Positions 24,160 to 32,760 of a stretch of DNA of 64,000 bases are shown here, piece after piece. The stretch's first letter is position 1, and each line of letters starts with the position of its first letter. Under the pieces are notes generated by a model. It searched no databases. It was not told where the DNA came from and saw nothing but the letters and a program-made list of their open reading frames with translations. A program made the translations under genes and the position numbers. The stretch comes from an uncultured Lachnospiraceae bacterium (lineage in GTDB: Bacteria > Bacillota > Clostridia > Lachnospirales > Lachnospiraceae), in NCBI GenBank assembly GCA_947305245.1, contig CAMZDG010000003.1, forward strand, positions 62,001 through 126,000, written 5' to 3'.

Positions 24160-24423
24160 TCAATCCTCTTCGAGAACGCCCCGTCTCGAAAGCTGCGCAA
24201 GAAACTCCTCGACGTCCTGCGCGATCATGGGCACGTCCTCCGGATCTGCCTCATACTCCCGGCAAAGGCTTTCCCGTAATTCCTCCTTGGAATGCCCGGA
24301 CTGCACGCCCTTCCAGAGAAACGCTCCCGTTTCATTCAAGGCAAAGAGAAACTTCTCATTCTCCTGCATGACCAGGTAATGCTCTCCCATTTGCTTTAGT
24401 TCATATCCTTCTGCGATCTTCAT
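24160..24423 (-). CDS. PqqD family peptide-binding protein
   Basis: An 87-residue protein with the PqqD layout. A beta-hairpin start contains LKQMGEHYLVMQENE, then FALNETGAFLWKGVQ (the conserved N-x-x-g-x-x-i-w/l-x part), and a winged helix ends VEEFLAQLSRRGVLEED. Free-standing PqqD proteins bind the leader of a ribosomal peptide and present it to a modifying enzyme. ATG at 24423 follows GGCGGTG. It lies 11 bp after the gene for the GT2-NTP_transf_5 fusion, which in lasso-type loci is a typical neighbour. It has no visible partner cyclase. Confidence 0.85.
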   Translation of the reverse strand: MKIAEGYELKQMGEHYLVMQENEKFLFALNETGAFLWKGVQSGHSKEELRESLCREYEADPEDVPMIAQDVEEFLAQLSRRGVLEED

Positions 24424-24434
24424 GTTTTCACCGC

Positions 24435-26756
24435 CTATTTTTTCTTTCGGAATAGCTGCATTTCTTCCACGACCTTCGCCCTTTGACCGGCGCTCTTTAA
24501 GATGTCGCGAACGCTCCCTCTCCCAAGCTTTCGGTTGTTCTTTAAGAACGTCACGAGGGTCTTGCACCAAAGATACGGCCATTTCCACTTCTTTTGGCTC
24601 TCCGTCGCATAATTCATTCTCATCTGATAATGAAATTCCTTGAGATATGAGACAAAGCCCTTCTTTCTCAGCGCGACCATGCGGTTCTTGTCCGCCTTAC
24701 CGAATTCCTCCGCGCCGATCACGTCCATCAAAAAGTGCTCCGCATAACCGTTTGAGAACTCCTTTTCCAGCGAAGGGCCATAAATCCGCGTTTTCTCCAA
24801 ACCCAAAAACTTCTCACAAAGGAGCGTGATCGCTTTGGAAAAGCCTTCTACCTTACATTGCTCTGCAAGCTCTACGTACTGCCGCAAGACTTCCTGATCC
24901 GTAACGCCGTTCCAAAACACGACCCAGTCCGCCAGGAGCTTTAAGCCAAAGCCAGCCCTTAAAAAATGCTGTAACATATGGAGCAAAAGCTCCAGCGCCT
25001 GCAAGTGCAGCGCTGCCGTCGGAATGGACACGCCCATGGAATCCGTCTCCAGAATGGGTTCAAAATAGGCCGGCGTAAGCTCCTTCATCTTCTGATTGGT
25101 CCATTCATCATCGAAGGGCTCCGCCAGCATGGAATGGAGCTCCACGTCGATCCCGTCCGCTCCCTGATAGACCAGGTGATGGTTGGCATGCTGCTCTTCC
25201 TTCAGCTCATATTGGAGCTTCTCCAAAACCTTTCCCGCCGAGCGCACCTGCGCCGAACCAGGGAACAGCAGGTCCACGTCGCCAGACTTTCGATACTCTG
25301 GCACGGGATACCAGGATGCCACGCCGCTGCCCTTCAGGACCACCGTGGGAATGCCTTCCCCTCGGAAGCGCTCCGTCAGTTCCTTTGTGAGAAATAGCAG
25401 GCGATAGCTCTGCCGGATCGTATCCTCCGTCGTCCTTGAAACCATCTCCAGCTGCTCTGGATTCTTCTCTTCCAGATATTCTTCCAGGATGTCATACAGC
25501 ATGGGCAGGATCTTGTGCTGCCCGGCCATGGAAAGAACCTCCTCCAGATTGACGCCATCAAGGAGCGCTTTCACCCGCTCTTTGTCCGTCTTCCCGGAAA
25601 GCGCCATCTTTAGGAGCTCGCATAGGCTGTCCACTTCCCTGGTATAGCCTTTTGCATGCCCCTTTGCCAACTTATGATGTCGGTATTTATCCGCCCGATT
25701 TCTCTTTTCCGTGATCCTGCCGTCGATCCGAAGGGCGCGTACCAGGGCGATCCCAAGGGCAAACAGGAAGTATCCATGCAGATGAAACAGCAGGGCCGCC
25801 ATGCGGATCACGATCTTCCAGGTACGGCAGGAAATGTCTTTGACGTATTTCCCGCCCGCAAGCTCCTTCATCGCCTGTCTGACAAAGGGATCCTGGCCAT
25901 ATTCTTTCACGGCCGCCCTTGCCTTTAGAAGCCCGTGCTTTGCCATCAGCTCCTGCTTTGCCGCGAAGAAGCTCCCGAAAAAGACGTGAAATGCCGTCAG
26001 GTCCTGAAACTCATCCTCGATGCCCCGCTCCCCTAGTTCCTCATGGAAGTCCGTGGCAATGGAGATCCAGACCGGCTTCATGTTGGGCTTATACCGGAAG
26101 GTGATGGACTCATCATTGATCCGATAGAGATAGACGCTGTCGTCAATAAAGGCATACTTCGGCTGATAGGCATAAAACAGAATGTTATTCGCCTTGTCCT
26201 GCGTAAAGGGATAATCCTTGCTCCAAATGTCATGCTCCACAAGGAATGCCCGCCGATAGAGCTTCGCCCAGTTATAGGCGAGGTGCCCGTAGCGATAGAA
26301 CCCTTCAAATCGGAAATCTGCCGTCTTTGTATATTCTCCGGCGCGCAAATGATGATGATTGACGTCCCAGATCTTATCATCGCAAAACTTTCGATAGTTG
26401 CCGACGATCAGGTCGGCGCCGGTCCGCTTTGCTTCCGTCACCAGCAGTTCAATGGCGTTCGGACCGTCCAGGCAGTCATCGGAATCCATCAGGAAAACAT
26501 ACTCTCCGTGCGCTGCCTGGATGCCGGTATTGCGCGCGATCCCCTGCCCCTGGTTCTTTTGATGGATCGCGGTTACGTTCTCATGCTGCGCGGCATAGGC
26601 ATCGATCATCTCCGGGCAGCGATCCGGCGAGCCGTCATCCACTAAGAGGATCTCCAGCGCGGGGTAGCGTTGCTCCAGCGCACTCCTCACGCACTGATCC
26701 AGGTACTTTTCAGTTTTATAAACAGGAATGACTATGGATACCAGAAAATCGTTCAT
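24435..26756 (-). CDS. GT2 glycosyltransferase fused to a NTP_transf_5 nucleotidyltransferase-like domain
   Basis: A 773-residue protein of two enzymes. Residues 1-330 are a GT-A family 2 glycosyltransferase: VSIVIPVYKTEKYLDQC, VDDGSPD, NQGQGIARNTG and the metal-binding FLMDSDDCLD. Residues about 400-740 match NTP_transf_5, an uncharacterised nucleotidyltransferase family: VVLKGSGVASWYPVPEY followed by RKSGDVDLLFP. A hydrophobic stretch near residues 320-345 joins them. NTP_transf_5 proteins occur beside PqqD and HprK-like kinases in paeninodin-type lasso loci. The gene lies between a Wzx-like flippase and a PqqD gene. The fusion is unusual and suggests sugar transfer linked to a peptide or phosphate group. 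Confidence 0.85.
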   Translation of the reverse strand: MNDFLVSIVIPVYKTEKYLDQCVRSALEQRYPALEILLVDDGSPDRCPEMIDAYAAQHENVTAIHQKNQGQGIARNTGIQAAHGEYVFLMDSDDCLDGPNAIELLVTEAKRTGADLIVGNYRKFCDDKIWDVNHHHLRAGEYTKTADFRFEGFYRYGHLAYNWAKLYRRAFLVEHDIWSKDYPFTQDKANNILFYAYQPKYAFIDDSVYLYRINDESITFRYKPNMKPVWISIATDFHEELGERGIEDEFQDLTAFHVFFGSFFAAKQELMAKHGLLKARAAVKEYGQDPFVRQAMKELAGGKYVKDISCRTWKIVIRMAALLFHLHGYFLFALGIALVRALRIDGRITEKRNRADKYRHHKLAKGHAKGYTREVDSLCELLKMALSGKTDKERVKALLDGVNLEEVLSMAGQHKILPMLYDILEEYLEEKNPEQLEMVSRTTEDTIRQSYRLLFLTKELTERFRGEGIPTVVLKGSGVASWYPVPEYRKSGDVDLLFPGSAQVRSAGKVLEKLQYELKEEQHANHHLVYQGADGIDVELHSMLAEPFDDEWTNQKMKELTPAYFEPILETDSMGVSIPTAALHLQALELLLHMLQHFLRAGFGLKLLADWVVFWNGVTDQEVLRQYVELAEQCKVEGFSKAITLLCEKFLGLEKTRIYGPSLEKEFSNGYAEHFLMDVIGAEEFGKADKNRMVALRKKGFVSYLKEFHYQMRMNYATESQKKWKWPYLWCKTLVTFLKNNRKLGRGSVRDILKSAGQRAKVVEEMQLFRKKK

Positions 26757-26775
26757 CTAACTCTCCAAACAAGGC

Positions 26776-28311
26776 TCAAACGCTCTCTTTCTTCGTTTGC
26801 GACCTATATTTCTTGAAAAACCGAAGCATGTTCCCAAAGCGCCGGCTCCTGAAAAACAAAAGGAAATTACTCCCTGCGGGGATCAGCACGCAAAGGCAGG
26901 TGGCCAGCGCAAACCGAAGGAGGGACGGGCCCTGACAGATCCCTCTCGCGACAAAGCCGCAAAGAAGCGCCTCCGCCGCCGTGAGCAGCACGTACTGTGC
27001 CAGCTCCGTCAGATATTTGCCTGCAGGCATCTGCAAAAAATACTTATGAAGTCCGACCGTCTTTCCGATGATCAGGATCAAGTAGGCAACCAACGTGCCA
27101 GTCAGTACGCCGGGAAGACCAAGCGGCCGCACCAGCAAAAGAGACAAGACCAGGTTCACGACCGCTGCCGCCATGGCAACCTTCTTTTCATATTGGAACA
27201 GCCCGCTCACGCTGACAAAGGCACTGATCGGCAGCGTCAAAATATAAAGCATGCAATTGATCGCCATAAAGTAGACGGTCGCGTCGCTCAGCCGAAAGCT
27301 CTCCCCAAGCCAAAGATTCCCGACAAAGAGAGAGGCCATGCCCGTCACGCCGCAGGTGATGATGGCGGTAAAGAAGAAAAACACAAAGGTGAACACATGC
27401 AAAAGGTCTCTGTCCCGTTCCCGGTCTCCCTCCACCAGAAGGTTCCCGACCGTCGGCTGCAGCGCGCCTGAGAGCGCCTGCATCACGTTGATCAGCGACT
27501 GCGTGATCAGGCAGTAATTCGAATAAAGTCCTACGATCCCCAGGCTGATAAAGCTGGAAAGGATCAGGTTATCCGTGCAGCCGAGCAGCTTTTGCGCGAT
27601 TCTCGTCACGAAAAGGTTTCTTACGTCATGAAACACGGACTGCACGACGCCGGGTTCCAGGCGGTGCCTGCGATAGCGCCTAAGGAAGGGATACCTCGCA
27701 TTCACGTAGGCGATCAGGCCTAGGTTCACCAGTGCTTCAAAGCCAATGCTGAAGACCAGCGCCCATTCAAATTTCCCCCAAAGGGAGGCGATCACGATCA
27801 CGGAGCAATAATGAAAGAGTGAAATACCAAGGGTTGCAAGGCTTGCCACGTATTCCCTCTGGTCCGCGACGACAATGGAACGCTTATAAGAAAGCAGATA
27901 GCCAAGGACCGTCTTGATCAGCCACAGGGCATAGATCATCCTGACATAGCCTAGGGAAAAATGATTTTCCCGAAGGAAATAGTGCAGGAACGGCAAGAAT
28001 CCCAGCCCCAGAAGCGTGATCACGCCTGCCACGATCTCGTATACCCTGCGGTAGAGATTCATCAGCGCGGCAATCTTCTCTTCCTTTCCTTCCGCCAGTG
28101 CCCGATAGAGATGGAAGACGATGGCCGTCGACATGCCAAGCTCCGTGACGGAAAAAACCGCGATCACGTTTGAGATGACGCCGTTTAGTCCGACCAGCTC
28201 CGCTCCCAGCTTTAGGTTGATGACCCTCTGGCTGAAAAACCCCGCCAGGATGATCAGTGCCTGGGAAAAGACGCTAAAAAAACTATTTTTCCCGATGTTC
28301 TTTGCTCGCAT
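26776..28311 (-). CDS. Oligosaccharide flippase (Wzx-like, MOP superfamily)
   Basis: A 511-residue integral membrane protein with about 12-14 hydrophobic helices. Its start is typical of polysaccharide flippases (KNSFFSVFSQALIILAGFFSQ). These move undecaprenyl-linked glycans across the membrane. It lies 19 bp after the GT2-NTP_transf_5 gene and 5 bp before a GT4 gene. PelG is a second polytopic polysaccharide transporter in the same run, so two different export routes may exist. Sequence identity alone cannot give the substrate. Confidence 0.85.
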   Translation of the reverse strand: MRAKNIGKNSFFSVFSQALIILAGFFSQRVINLKLGAELVGLNGVISNVIAVFSVTELGMSTAIVFHLYRALAEGKEEKIAALMNLYRRVYEIVAGVITLLGLGFLPFLHYFLRENHFSLGYVRMIYALWLIKTVLGYLLSYKRSIVVADQREYVASLATLGISLFHYCSVIVIASLWGKFEWALVFSIGFEALVNLGLIAYVNARYPFLRRYRRHRLEPGVVQSVFHDVRNLFVTRIAQKLLGCTDNLILSSFISLGIVGLYSNYCLITQSLINVMQALSGALQPTVGNLLVEGDRERDRDLLHVFTFVFFFFTAIITCGVTGMASLFVGNLWLGESFRLSDATVYFMAINCMLYILTLPISAFVSVSGLFQYEKKVAMAAAVVNLVLSLLLVRPLGLPGVLTGTLVAYLILIIGKTVGLHKYFLQMPAGKYLTELAQYVLLTAAEALLCGFVARGICQGPSLLRFALATCLCVLIPAGSNFLLFFRSRRFGNMLRFFKKYRSQTKKESV

Positions 28312-28316
28312 TTTGC

Positions 28317-29402
28317 TTACTCCAAAAGATCCTTACACAGCTTTTTCCACTGCCCGGAAACCTCGGACAGCTCGAAGGGCTCCAGCCCTTCCCCGGCACG
28401 CCTTGCCATGTCCGAAAGGAGGCCCTCGTCCTCCATCAGCTCTCCCAGCCGCCTTGCCATCATGGCGCAGTCAAAGGCTGGGATCAGATAGCCGTTCCTG
28501 CCCTCATCGATCAGGTCCGCCGGACCCGTCGGCACGTCAAAGCTCACGCAGGGAACGCCCATCGCCCTCGCCTCAAGCAGGCACATGGGAAGTCCCTCCG
28601 CCTTGGAAGTCAGGACAAAGATCTTTCCCTTTGCCAGATACTCTTCCACCAGCGGCACATAGCCAAGGAGCACCAATTGCTCCTGCAGGCCCTCCTGCTC
28701 GCGAAAGACTTCCAGGCTTTCACGCTCCGGCCCTTCCCCGCAGATCATCCATTTCCAGTCAGGGTGAGATGTCAGCACTTCCTTCGCCACGATCGCCAGA
28801 TACTCCGTTCCCTTTTCAGGAACAAGGCGCGACGCAGTGATCAGCCAGTTTTCGCGCTCCGCCGATACGGGAACCTTCGTCACGGCCGCAGGATTATAAA
28901 TGGACAGGATCCTCTCTTTTCTGTGAAAATGCTCCTGAAATGCCTTGGCATCGCCGGGCGTCAGCGTGACCACGCAGTCCGTCTTTTTCGTAAAGTGATC
29001 CAGTATGATCCTGCGATACCAGCCGTTTGTCAGTTCAAACTGACAATTGGAATGCTCCCAGGAGATGACCTTTGTTTTCAGGCCTCTCGACGCCGGCACG
29101 GAAAGCACGTCCAGCACAATGTCTATGTCAATGATCAGATCGATCTTTTCTTCCTTCAGGAACCTTCGAAGCTTTGGGATCAGCGGCAGATAGGCTGGCC
29201 CCGGTGAGAGCCATTTCCTGCCAAGCGCATGACGGGTAATGCTCGGACTGATCTCATAATGCGGGTCCTTTCTTTGTTCCACCAGGCTCAAAAAACAGAC
29301 CTGAAAGCTTGGATCCTTTGCAAGCTCGTTGGCAATGGTCACGGAGACCCGCTCCGTGCCTCCGTTCCTTGTCACGTCGCCTGAGAAAAAGCATATCCTC
29401 AT
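28317..29402 (-). CDS. GT4 family glycosyltransferase
   Basis: A 361-residue GT-B enzyme beginning MRICFFSGDVTRNGGTERVS, a usual start for this fold. The C-terminal nucleotide-sugar part has LITASRLVPEKGTEYLAIVA, the donor-binding segment FVLTSKAEGLPMCLLEARAMG with the EX7E pattern, and VPTGPADLID. It probably adds a sugar to the exported glycan. It lies between the flippase and DUF4832 genes, preceded by a short set of tandem repeats at 29427-29520. Donor sugar is not predictable here. Confidence 0.9.
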   Translation of the reverse strand: MRICFFSGDVTRNGGTERVSVTIANELAKDPSFQVCFLSLVEQRKDPHYEISPSITRHALGRKWLSPGPAYLPLIPKLRRFLKEEKIDLIIDIDIVLDVLSVPASRGLKTKVISWEHSNCQFELTNGWYRRIILDHFTKKTDCVVTLTPGDAKAFQEHFHRKERILSIYNPAAVTKVPVSAERENWLITASRLVPEKGTEYLAIVAKEVLTSHPDWKWMICGEGPERESLEVFREQEGLQEQLVLLGYVPLVEEYLAKGKIFVLTSKAEGLPMCLLEARAMGVPCVSFDVPTGPADLIDEGRNGYLIPAFDCAMMARRLGELMEDEGLLSDMARRAGEGLEPFELSEVSGQWKKLCKDLLE

Positions 29403-29426
29403 AAGCGTCCGTCCTCCTTACGCTTC

Positions 29427-29520
29427 CTGCCTTGTCAAATAGTGCATGGCATCCTGCCTGATCAAGTGGCCAAGGCTACATGCCTTATCAAATGGGCAAG
29501 ACTATCTGCCACTTAAAACC
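29427..29520. repeat. Imperfect 27-bp tandem repeats between two genes
   Basis: Three and a half units start with TGCC-TNATCAA or TGCCTTGTCAAAT and have near-identical spacing: 29427-29453, 29454-29480, 29481-29506 and a degenerate part to about 29520. The 27-bp period keeps a reading frame. The 110-bp gap contains no gene. The last unit overlaps the DUF4832 stop, so the repeats may be a decayed C-terminal coding repeat. Confidence 0.55.
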
Positions 29521-30775
29521 GGCCAAGGAAAAGTCCCTCCTCGCCGCTGCCCTGCGCGAATCGGATTTTCCTTCCGTCCCGGCTTCTTTGTATTCCCGCA
29601 TAGAGCTTTAAGCCCTCATTCTTTCCTTGCGTTTGAAACTGCGCAGCCTCGAACGCGCCATAAAACTCTTTCGCGGTGCCGCCCGGGATCCCCCGAAGGC
29701 TTCCCTCCATGACGCCGATCTCAAAGGGTGCTTCCTCGCCGAATCGTCCATAGATCCTAAGGCACGCATCGTCATAGAGCGTTCCAAAGCCCGCGTTCTC
29801 CACCGTAAGCCAAAGCTCCAGCTTCTTTCCAAGCTTCGCACGGACCCTTCCCACAAGGAACCGATATCCCAGCCTCTCACCGATGAAAGCGTGCAGGCTC
29901 ATGCCGTCCAAGGTCATTTCCTTCCAGCTTGCAAGAAGCGCAGCGTCATGCATGGAGTTTAAGTACGAAGTCTTCAGTGCGCGCATGGCGTCCGCCACCT
30001 GGCTTGCAGAAAGCGCTTCACCTGCCGTGACCGCTTCCCCTCCATAGGGCACTTCCGCCACAAAGGGCGCCATGAATCCGATCTCCTCAGCGGGGCTCCA
30101 AGCCTCGTTCCAGGCCCCCCTGCCCGCCGTTTCCGGCCCAAAGGTGCCAAGGTGCGTCTCAGACCCCAGCATACCGTCATTGAAAAATCCAATGCGTGGC
30201 CGCGGCTGCGACTCGGAAAAGGCAATGCGGTATTGCACCGGCTTTCGAAATGCCACGGGAATCTCTCCGTTTGTCTCATTGAGAAAAACGGTAGCAAGCT
30301 GCGAAAGGTACGCGGGGGACAGGAACTTGGACTCGTGCATTTCCCCCCAATTTCCGATCAGCAGCCCCTGGCAGACGAAAATCCGCCCGGCATGCTTTCG
30401 AAGCATCGGCGCAATCTGCTCCATATGCTTTTTCACTTGCGAAAAAAGGGAGGGTTCCCTTACCATCCCTTTTCCTTCCGTGTCATAACAGATCCTGAGG
30501 ATCAGATCAAACCCAAGGTCCTCAAACCGCCCAAGGATTCCTTCCATCTCCGCCAAGGTTTCGGGCGTTAAGTCCATGCCGCGAAATGCTCCGATGTCGA
30601 TGAGCACAAGCGCCAGGCTCTCCCCCGGATACCGCACGGGCTCCTCCCAGGGCTCCCCGATCCGGTAGGTATAGATGCGATACCACCCTCTCCCCGGATT
30701 ATCCAGGTCGCCATGGATCTCGGAGAACGTTGCCGGCCGAAAGGCCGTCCCCAATGCCTTAATAAAAGATAACAT
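29513..30775 (-). CDS. DUF4832/DUF4874-type protein, glycoside-hydrolase-like
   Basis: A 420-residue protein whose first 260 residues look like a TIM barrel: LDNPGRGWYRIYTYRIG, LALVLIDIGAFR, then LILRICYDTEGKG and FVCQGLLIGNWGEMHESK. This matches the DUF4874/DUF4832 pair found in sugar-active proteins. The C-terminal 120 residues are a beta-sandwich-like part. There is no Sec signal peptide that I can see, so a cytosolic role, or export by another route, is possible. The gene overlaps the GT2 gene by 17 bp. It may trim or bind the exported glycan. Catalytic residues cannot be named safely. Confidence 0.75.
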   Translation of the reverse strand: MLSFIKALGTAFRPATFSEIHGDLDNPGRGWYRIYTYRIGEPWEEPVRYPGESLALVLIDIGAFRGMDLTPETLAEMEGILGRFEDLGFDLILRICYDTEGKGMVREPSLFSQVKKHMEQIAPMLRKHAGRIFVCQGLLIGNWGEMHESKFLSPAYLSQLATVFLNETNGEIPVAFRKPVQYRIAFSESQPRPRIGFFNDGMLGSETHLGTFGPETAGRGAWNEAWSPAEEIGFMAPFVAEVPYGGEAVTAGEALSASQVADAMRALKTSYLNSMHDAALLASWKEMTLDGMSLHAFIGERLGYRFLVGRVRAKLGKKLELWLTVENAGFGTLYDDACLRIYGRFGEEAPFEIGVMEGSLRGIPGGTAKEFYGAFEAAQFQTQGKNEGLKLYAGIQRSRDGRKIRFAQGSGEEGLFLGRF

Positions 30776-31544
30776 CTCTCTTTTCTCCGGCTTTCTTTTG
30801 TAATATTTTGATCCGAAAAACCACGGCCAAAATGGAAAATACCATTCGCACCATGTAGATGATCGGCTTTAGTCCGGAATGCATGCTCTCTCCCGCGACG
30901 CGGTTATGCATCACGGCAGGCATCTCCTCCACGCGATATCCGACAAGAAGCATGAGTATGATCATGTTCGCGTCGGGATATCTGTCGTCAAATCGTCCGT
31001 ACTTCGAGTAATAAAGAACTGCCCGGCTGCTGAGTCCCTGCAGACCCGTCGTGGGATCCGCGATCCTTCTGCCGGTGAAGAGCTTGATCAAAAACCGAAA
31101 CAGCATGTAGGCGAACTGCTTCGCCGCAGAGACCTCGAACTCACTGCTGCCGTCCATGAACCTGGAGCCGAGGACGATGTCGGGATACTTGCCTTCCCGG
31201 TTGGGCGTCCGCAGTCTGTCATAGAGCTTCCGAATGTTACAAATGTCGTGCTGTCCGTCCGCATCCATCTGGATCACGTACTTATACTTTCTTCGGATGG
31301 CATATTTATAGCCGAGCTGGATCGCGCTCCCGTATCCCAGATTAAAGATATTGGAGATCAGCGTGAACCCGGCGTTTTTTACGATTCTGTTGGTCGCATC
31401 GGAGGAAGCGTCATTGATCACCAGCACGTCTGCGATCTCCATGATCTCAGGCGCCTTTAGGTCCTTTAACACTTCCAGGATGTTCTGCTCCTCATTATAC
31501 GCGGGTATAATGATCAGCAGCTCTTTCGGTTTCGTGTTTTGCAT
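30759..31544 (-). CDS. GT2 family glycosyltransferase (dolichyl-phosphate mannose synthase-like)
   Basis: A 261-residue GT-A enzyme beginning LLIIIPAYNEEQNILEVL with VLVINDASSDATNRIVK, the metal-binding site YVIQMDADGQHD near residue 95, and DIVLGSRFMDGSSE. The C-terminal 60 residues contain a hydrophobic helix and a basic end. Members transfer sugar from a nucleotide donor to undecaprenyl or dolichyl phosphate, making a lipid-linked donor. Its DUF2304 neighbour, two genes upstream, is a usual partner of such enzymes. It overlaps the DUF4832 gene by 17 bp. Confidence 0.92.
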   Translation of the reverse strand: MQNTKPKELLIIIPAYNEEQNILEVLKDLKAPEIMEIADVLVINDASSDATNRIVKNAGFTLISNIFNLGYGSAIQLGYKYAIRRKYKYVIQMDADGQHDICNIRKLYDRLRTPNREGKYPDIVLGSRFMDGSSEFEVSAAKQFAYMLFRFLIKLFTGRRIADPTTGLQGLSSRAVLYYSKYGRFDDRYPDANMIILMLLVGYRVEEMPAVMHNRVAGESMHSGLKPIIYMVRMVFSILAVVFRIKILQKKAGEKRDVIFY

Positions 31545-31545
31545 T

Positions 31546-32760
31546 TCATTCCCTCGGATCGATCAAATTGATCAGTATTTCTAAATCATCTTCGTAAGAG
31601 ATCTTGCGTTTTGCGGCATTCTCTCCAAGGCGCCGCGCCTTGTCGGGATCTGCGATCAGCTCCTGAATGGCCGAAGCCATCGCCTCCGGCGTCAGGGCCG
31701 CCACCATCCCGTCCACCTCATGCTGCACCTGTTGCCTGTTACTTATAATATCGGACACAAGGATCGGACAGGCAAGGGTCTGTGCCTCCTGGATCGCAAT
31801 ACTTTTTCCTTCATAGGCCGTGGCGTGCACATAAAGATCCGCCTGCTTATAATAGGGATACGGATTTCCCGTTGCGCCAAGGAGGATAAAGTCCTGCGTC
31901 AGCCCCTCCTCCCGGATCAGGCGCTCTAAGTGCTTTCTCTCGTCGCCTTCGCCGAGCACGTACCATCTCGCCTTCACTCCGGCGTCCTTTAATCGCTTCA
32001 TGGTCTCGATGGCCGTCGGGAATGCCTTCTGCTTAGTCAGTCTGGCCACGGTGAGGATCCTTGCGCCGTCATAGTCATCGGTAAAGCCGCCGGGCATCTT
32101 GGCCTTCTCGCGGATCGAATCCTGATTGATCACGTTGTGGAACACCGCCGTTTTTCCCTCGCACTCGGGGTAGAGCTCCAAAAAGCTCTTCTTTGTCTCC
32201 TCCGAGATGGGAAAGATACGGTCAAATTTCAGATAACAGTCCTGATCCAGCTTTCTGTCATATCCGGCCATCTGATAATCCACGTGGACGAATGCTGCCT
32301 TCTTTTTCGCCTTGACGTAGTCGGCCACGTAGAACGCGCTTCCTCCCTCAATATAGGCCACGGCGAGATCATATTCCTTAGAAAACCTCGGGGCACCGTC
32401 CGCGAGGACGCGCCAAAGGAGCTTATCTGACTGAAAGCGTCCCTTCTTTAACATTCGTAACGCATTGGCGACAAGGTAAGGAAAGCGCCGAAACAGATTT
32501 CCCCTGCGGAGCATGGCCCTGCAGACCGTGCCGAACATGCAAAGCCTGCCTTTCCCTGACAGGACGGACAAATCGGAGAACTTCTTGTTCAATAGGTGCA
32601 CCTGCTCCGGGACCAGTCCCACGAGCTCCCCCTGCCCCAGGATCACATAGAGATCCACGTCGTACTCAGGTTCCCGAAAGAGGGGAAGGAGCTCAAGGAG
32701 CGCCGTTTCCGCTCCCGCGCGGCTTAAGGTATTGATCACAAAAAGGATGTTTTTAGACAT
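31546..32760 (-). CDS. GT4 family glycosyltransferase
   Basis: A 404-residue GT-B enzyme. It begins ILFVINTLSRAGAETALLE and the donor-binding part has ILTVARLTKQKAFPTAIETM, VLGEGDERKHLERLI and DLYVHATAYEGKSIAIQEAQ, the GT4 EX7E region. It probably adds a residue of the repeating unit. It is 1 bp after the GT2 gene start and overlaps the DUF2304 gene by eight bases, so expression is coupled. Sugar specificity is not known. Confidence 0.92.
   Translation of the reverse strand: MSKNILFVINTLSRAGAETALLELLPLFREPEYDVDLYVILGQGELVGLVPEQVHLLNKKFSDLSVLSGKGRLCMFGTVCRAMLRRGNLFRRFPYLVANALRMLKKGRFQSDKLLWRVLADGAPRFSKEYDLAVAYIEGGSAFYVADYVKAKKKAAFVHVDYQMAGYDRKLDQDCYLKFDRIFPISEETKKSFLELYPECEGKTAVFHNVINQDSIREKAKMPGGFTDDYDGARILTVARLTKQKAFPTAIETMKRLKDAGVKARWYVLGEGDERKHLERLIREEGLTQDFILLGATGNPYPYYKQADLYVHATAYEGKSIAIQEAQTLACPILVSDIISNRQQVQHEVDGMVAALTPEAMASAIQELIADPDKARRLGENAAKRKISYEDDLEILINLIDPRE

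Noticed and set aside
18400..24423. Lasso-peptide biosynthetic cluster
   Set aside because: PqqD, HprK-like and NTP_transf_5 parts fit, but there is no transglutaminase-like B protein, no asparagine-synthetase-like C protein and no short core peptide.
29427..29520. Possible CRISPR or mobile-element end
   Set aside because: The repeats are head-to-tail without spacers, imperfect, and have no terminal inverted repeats.
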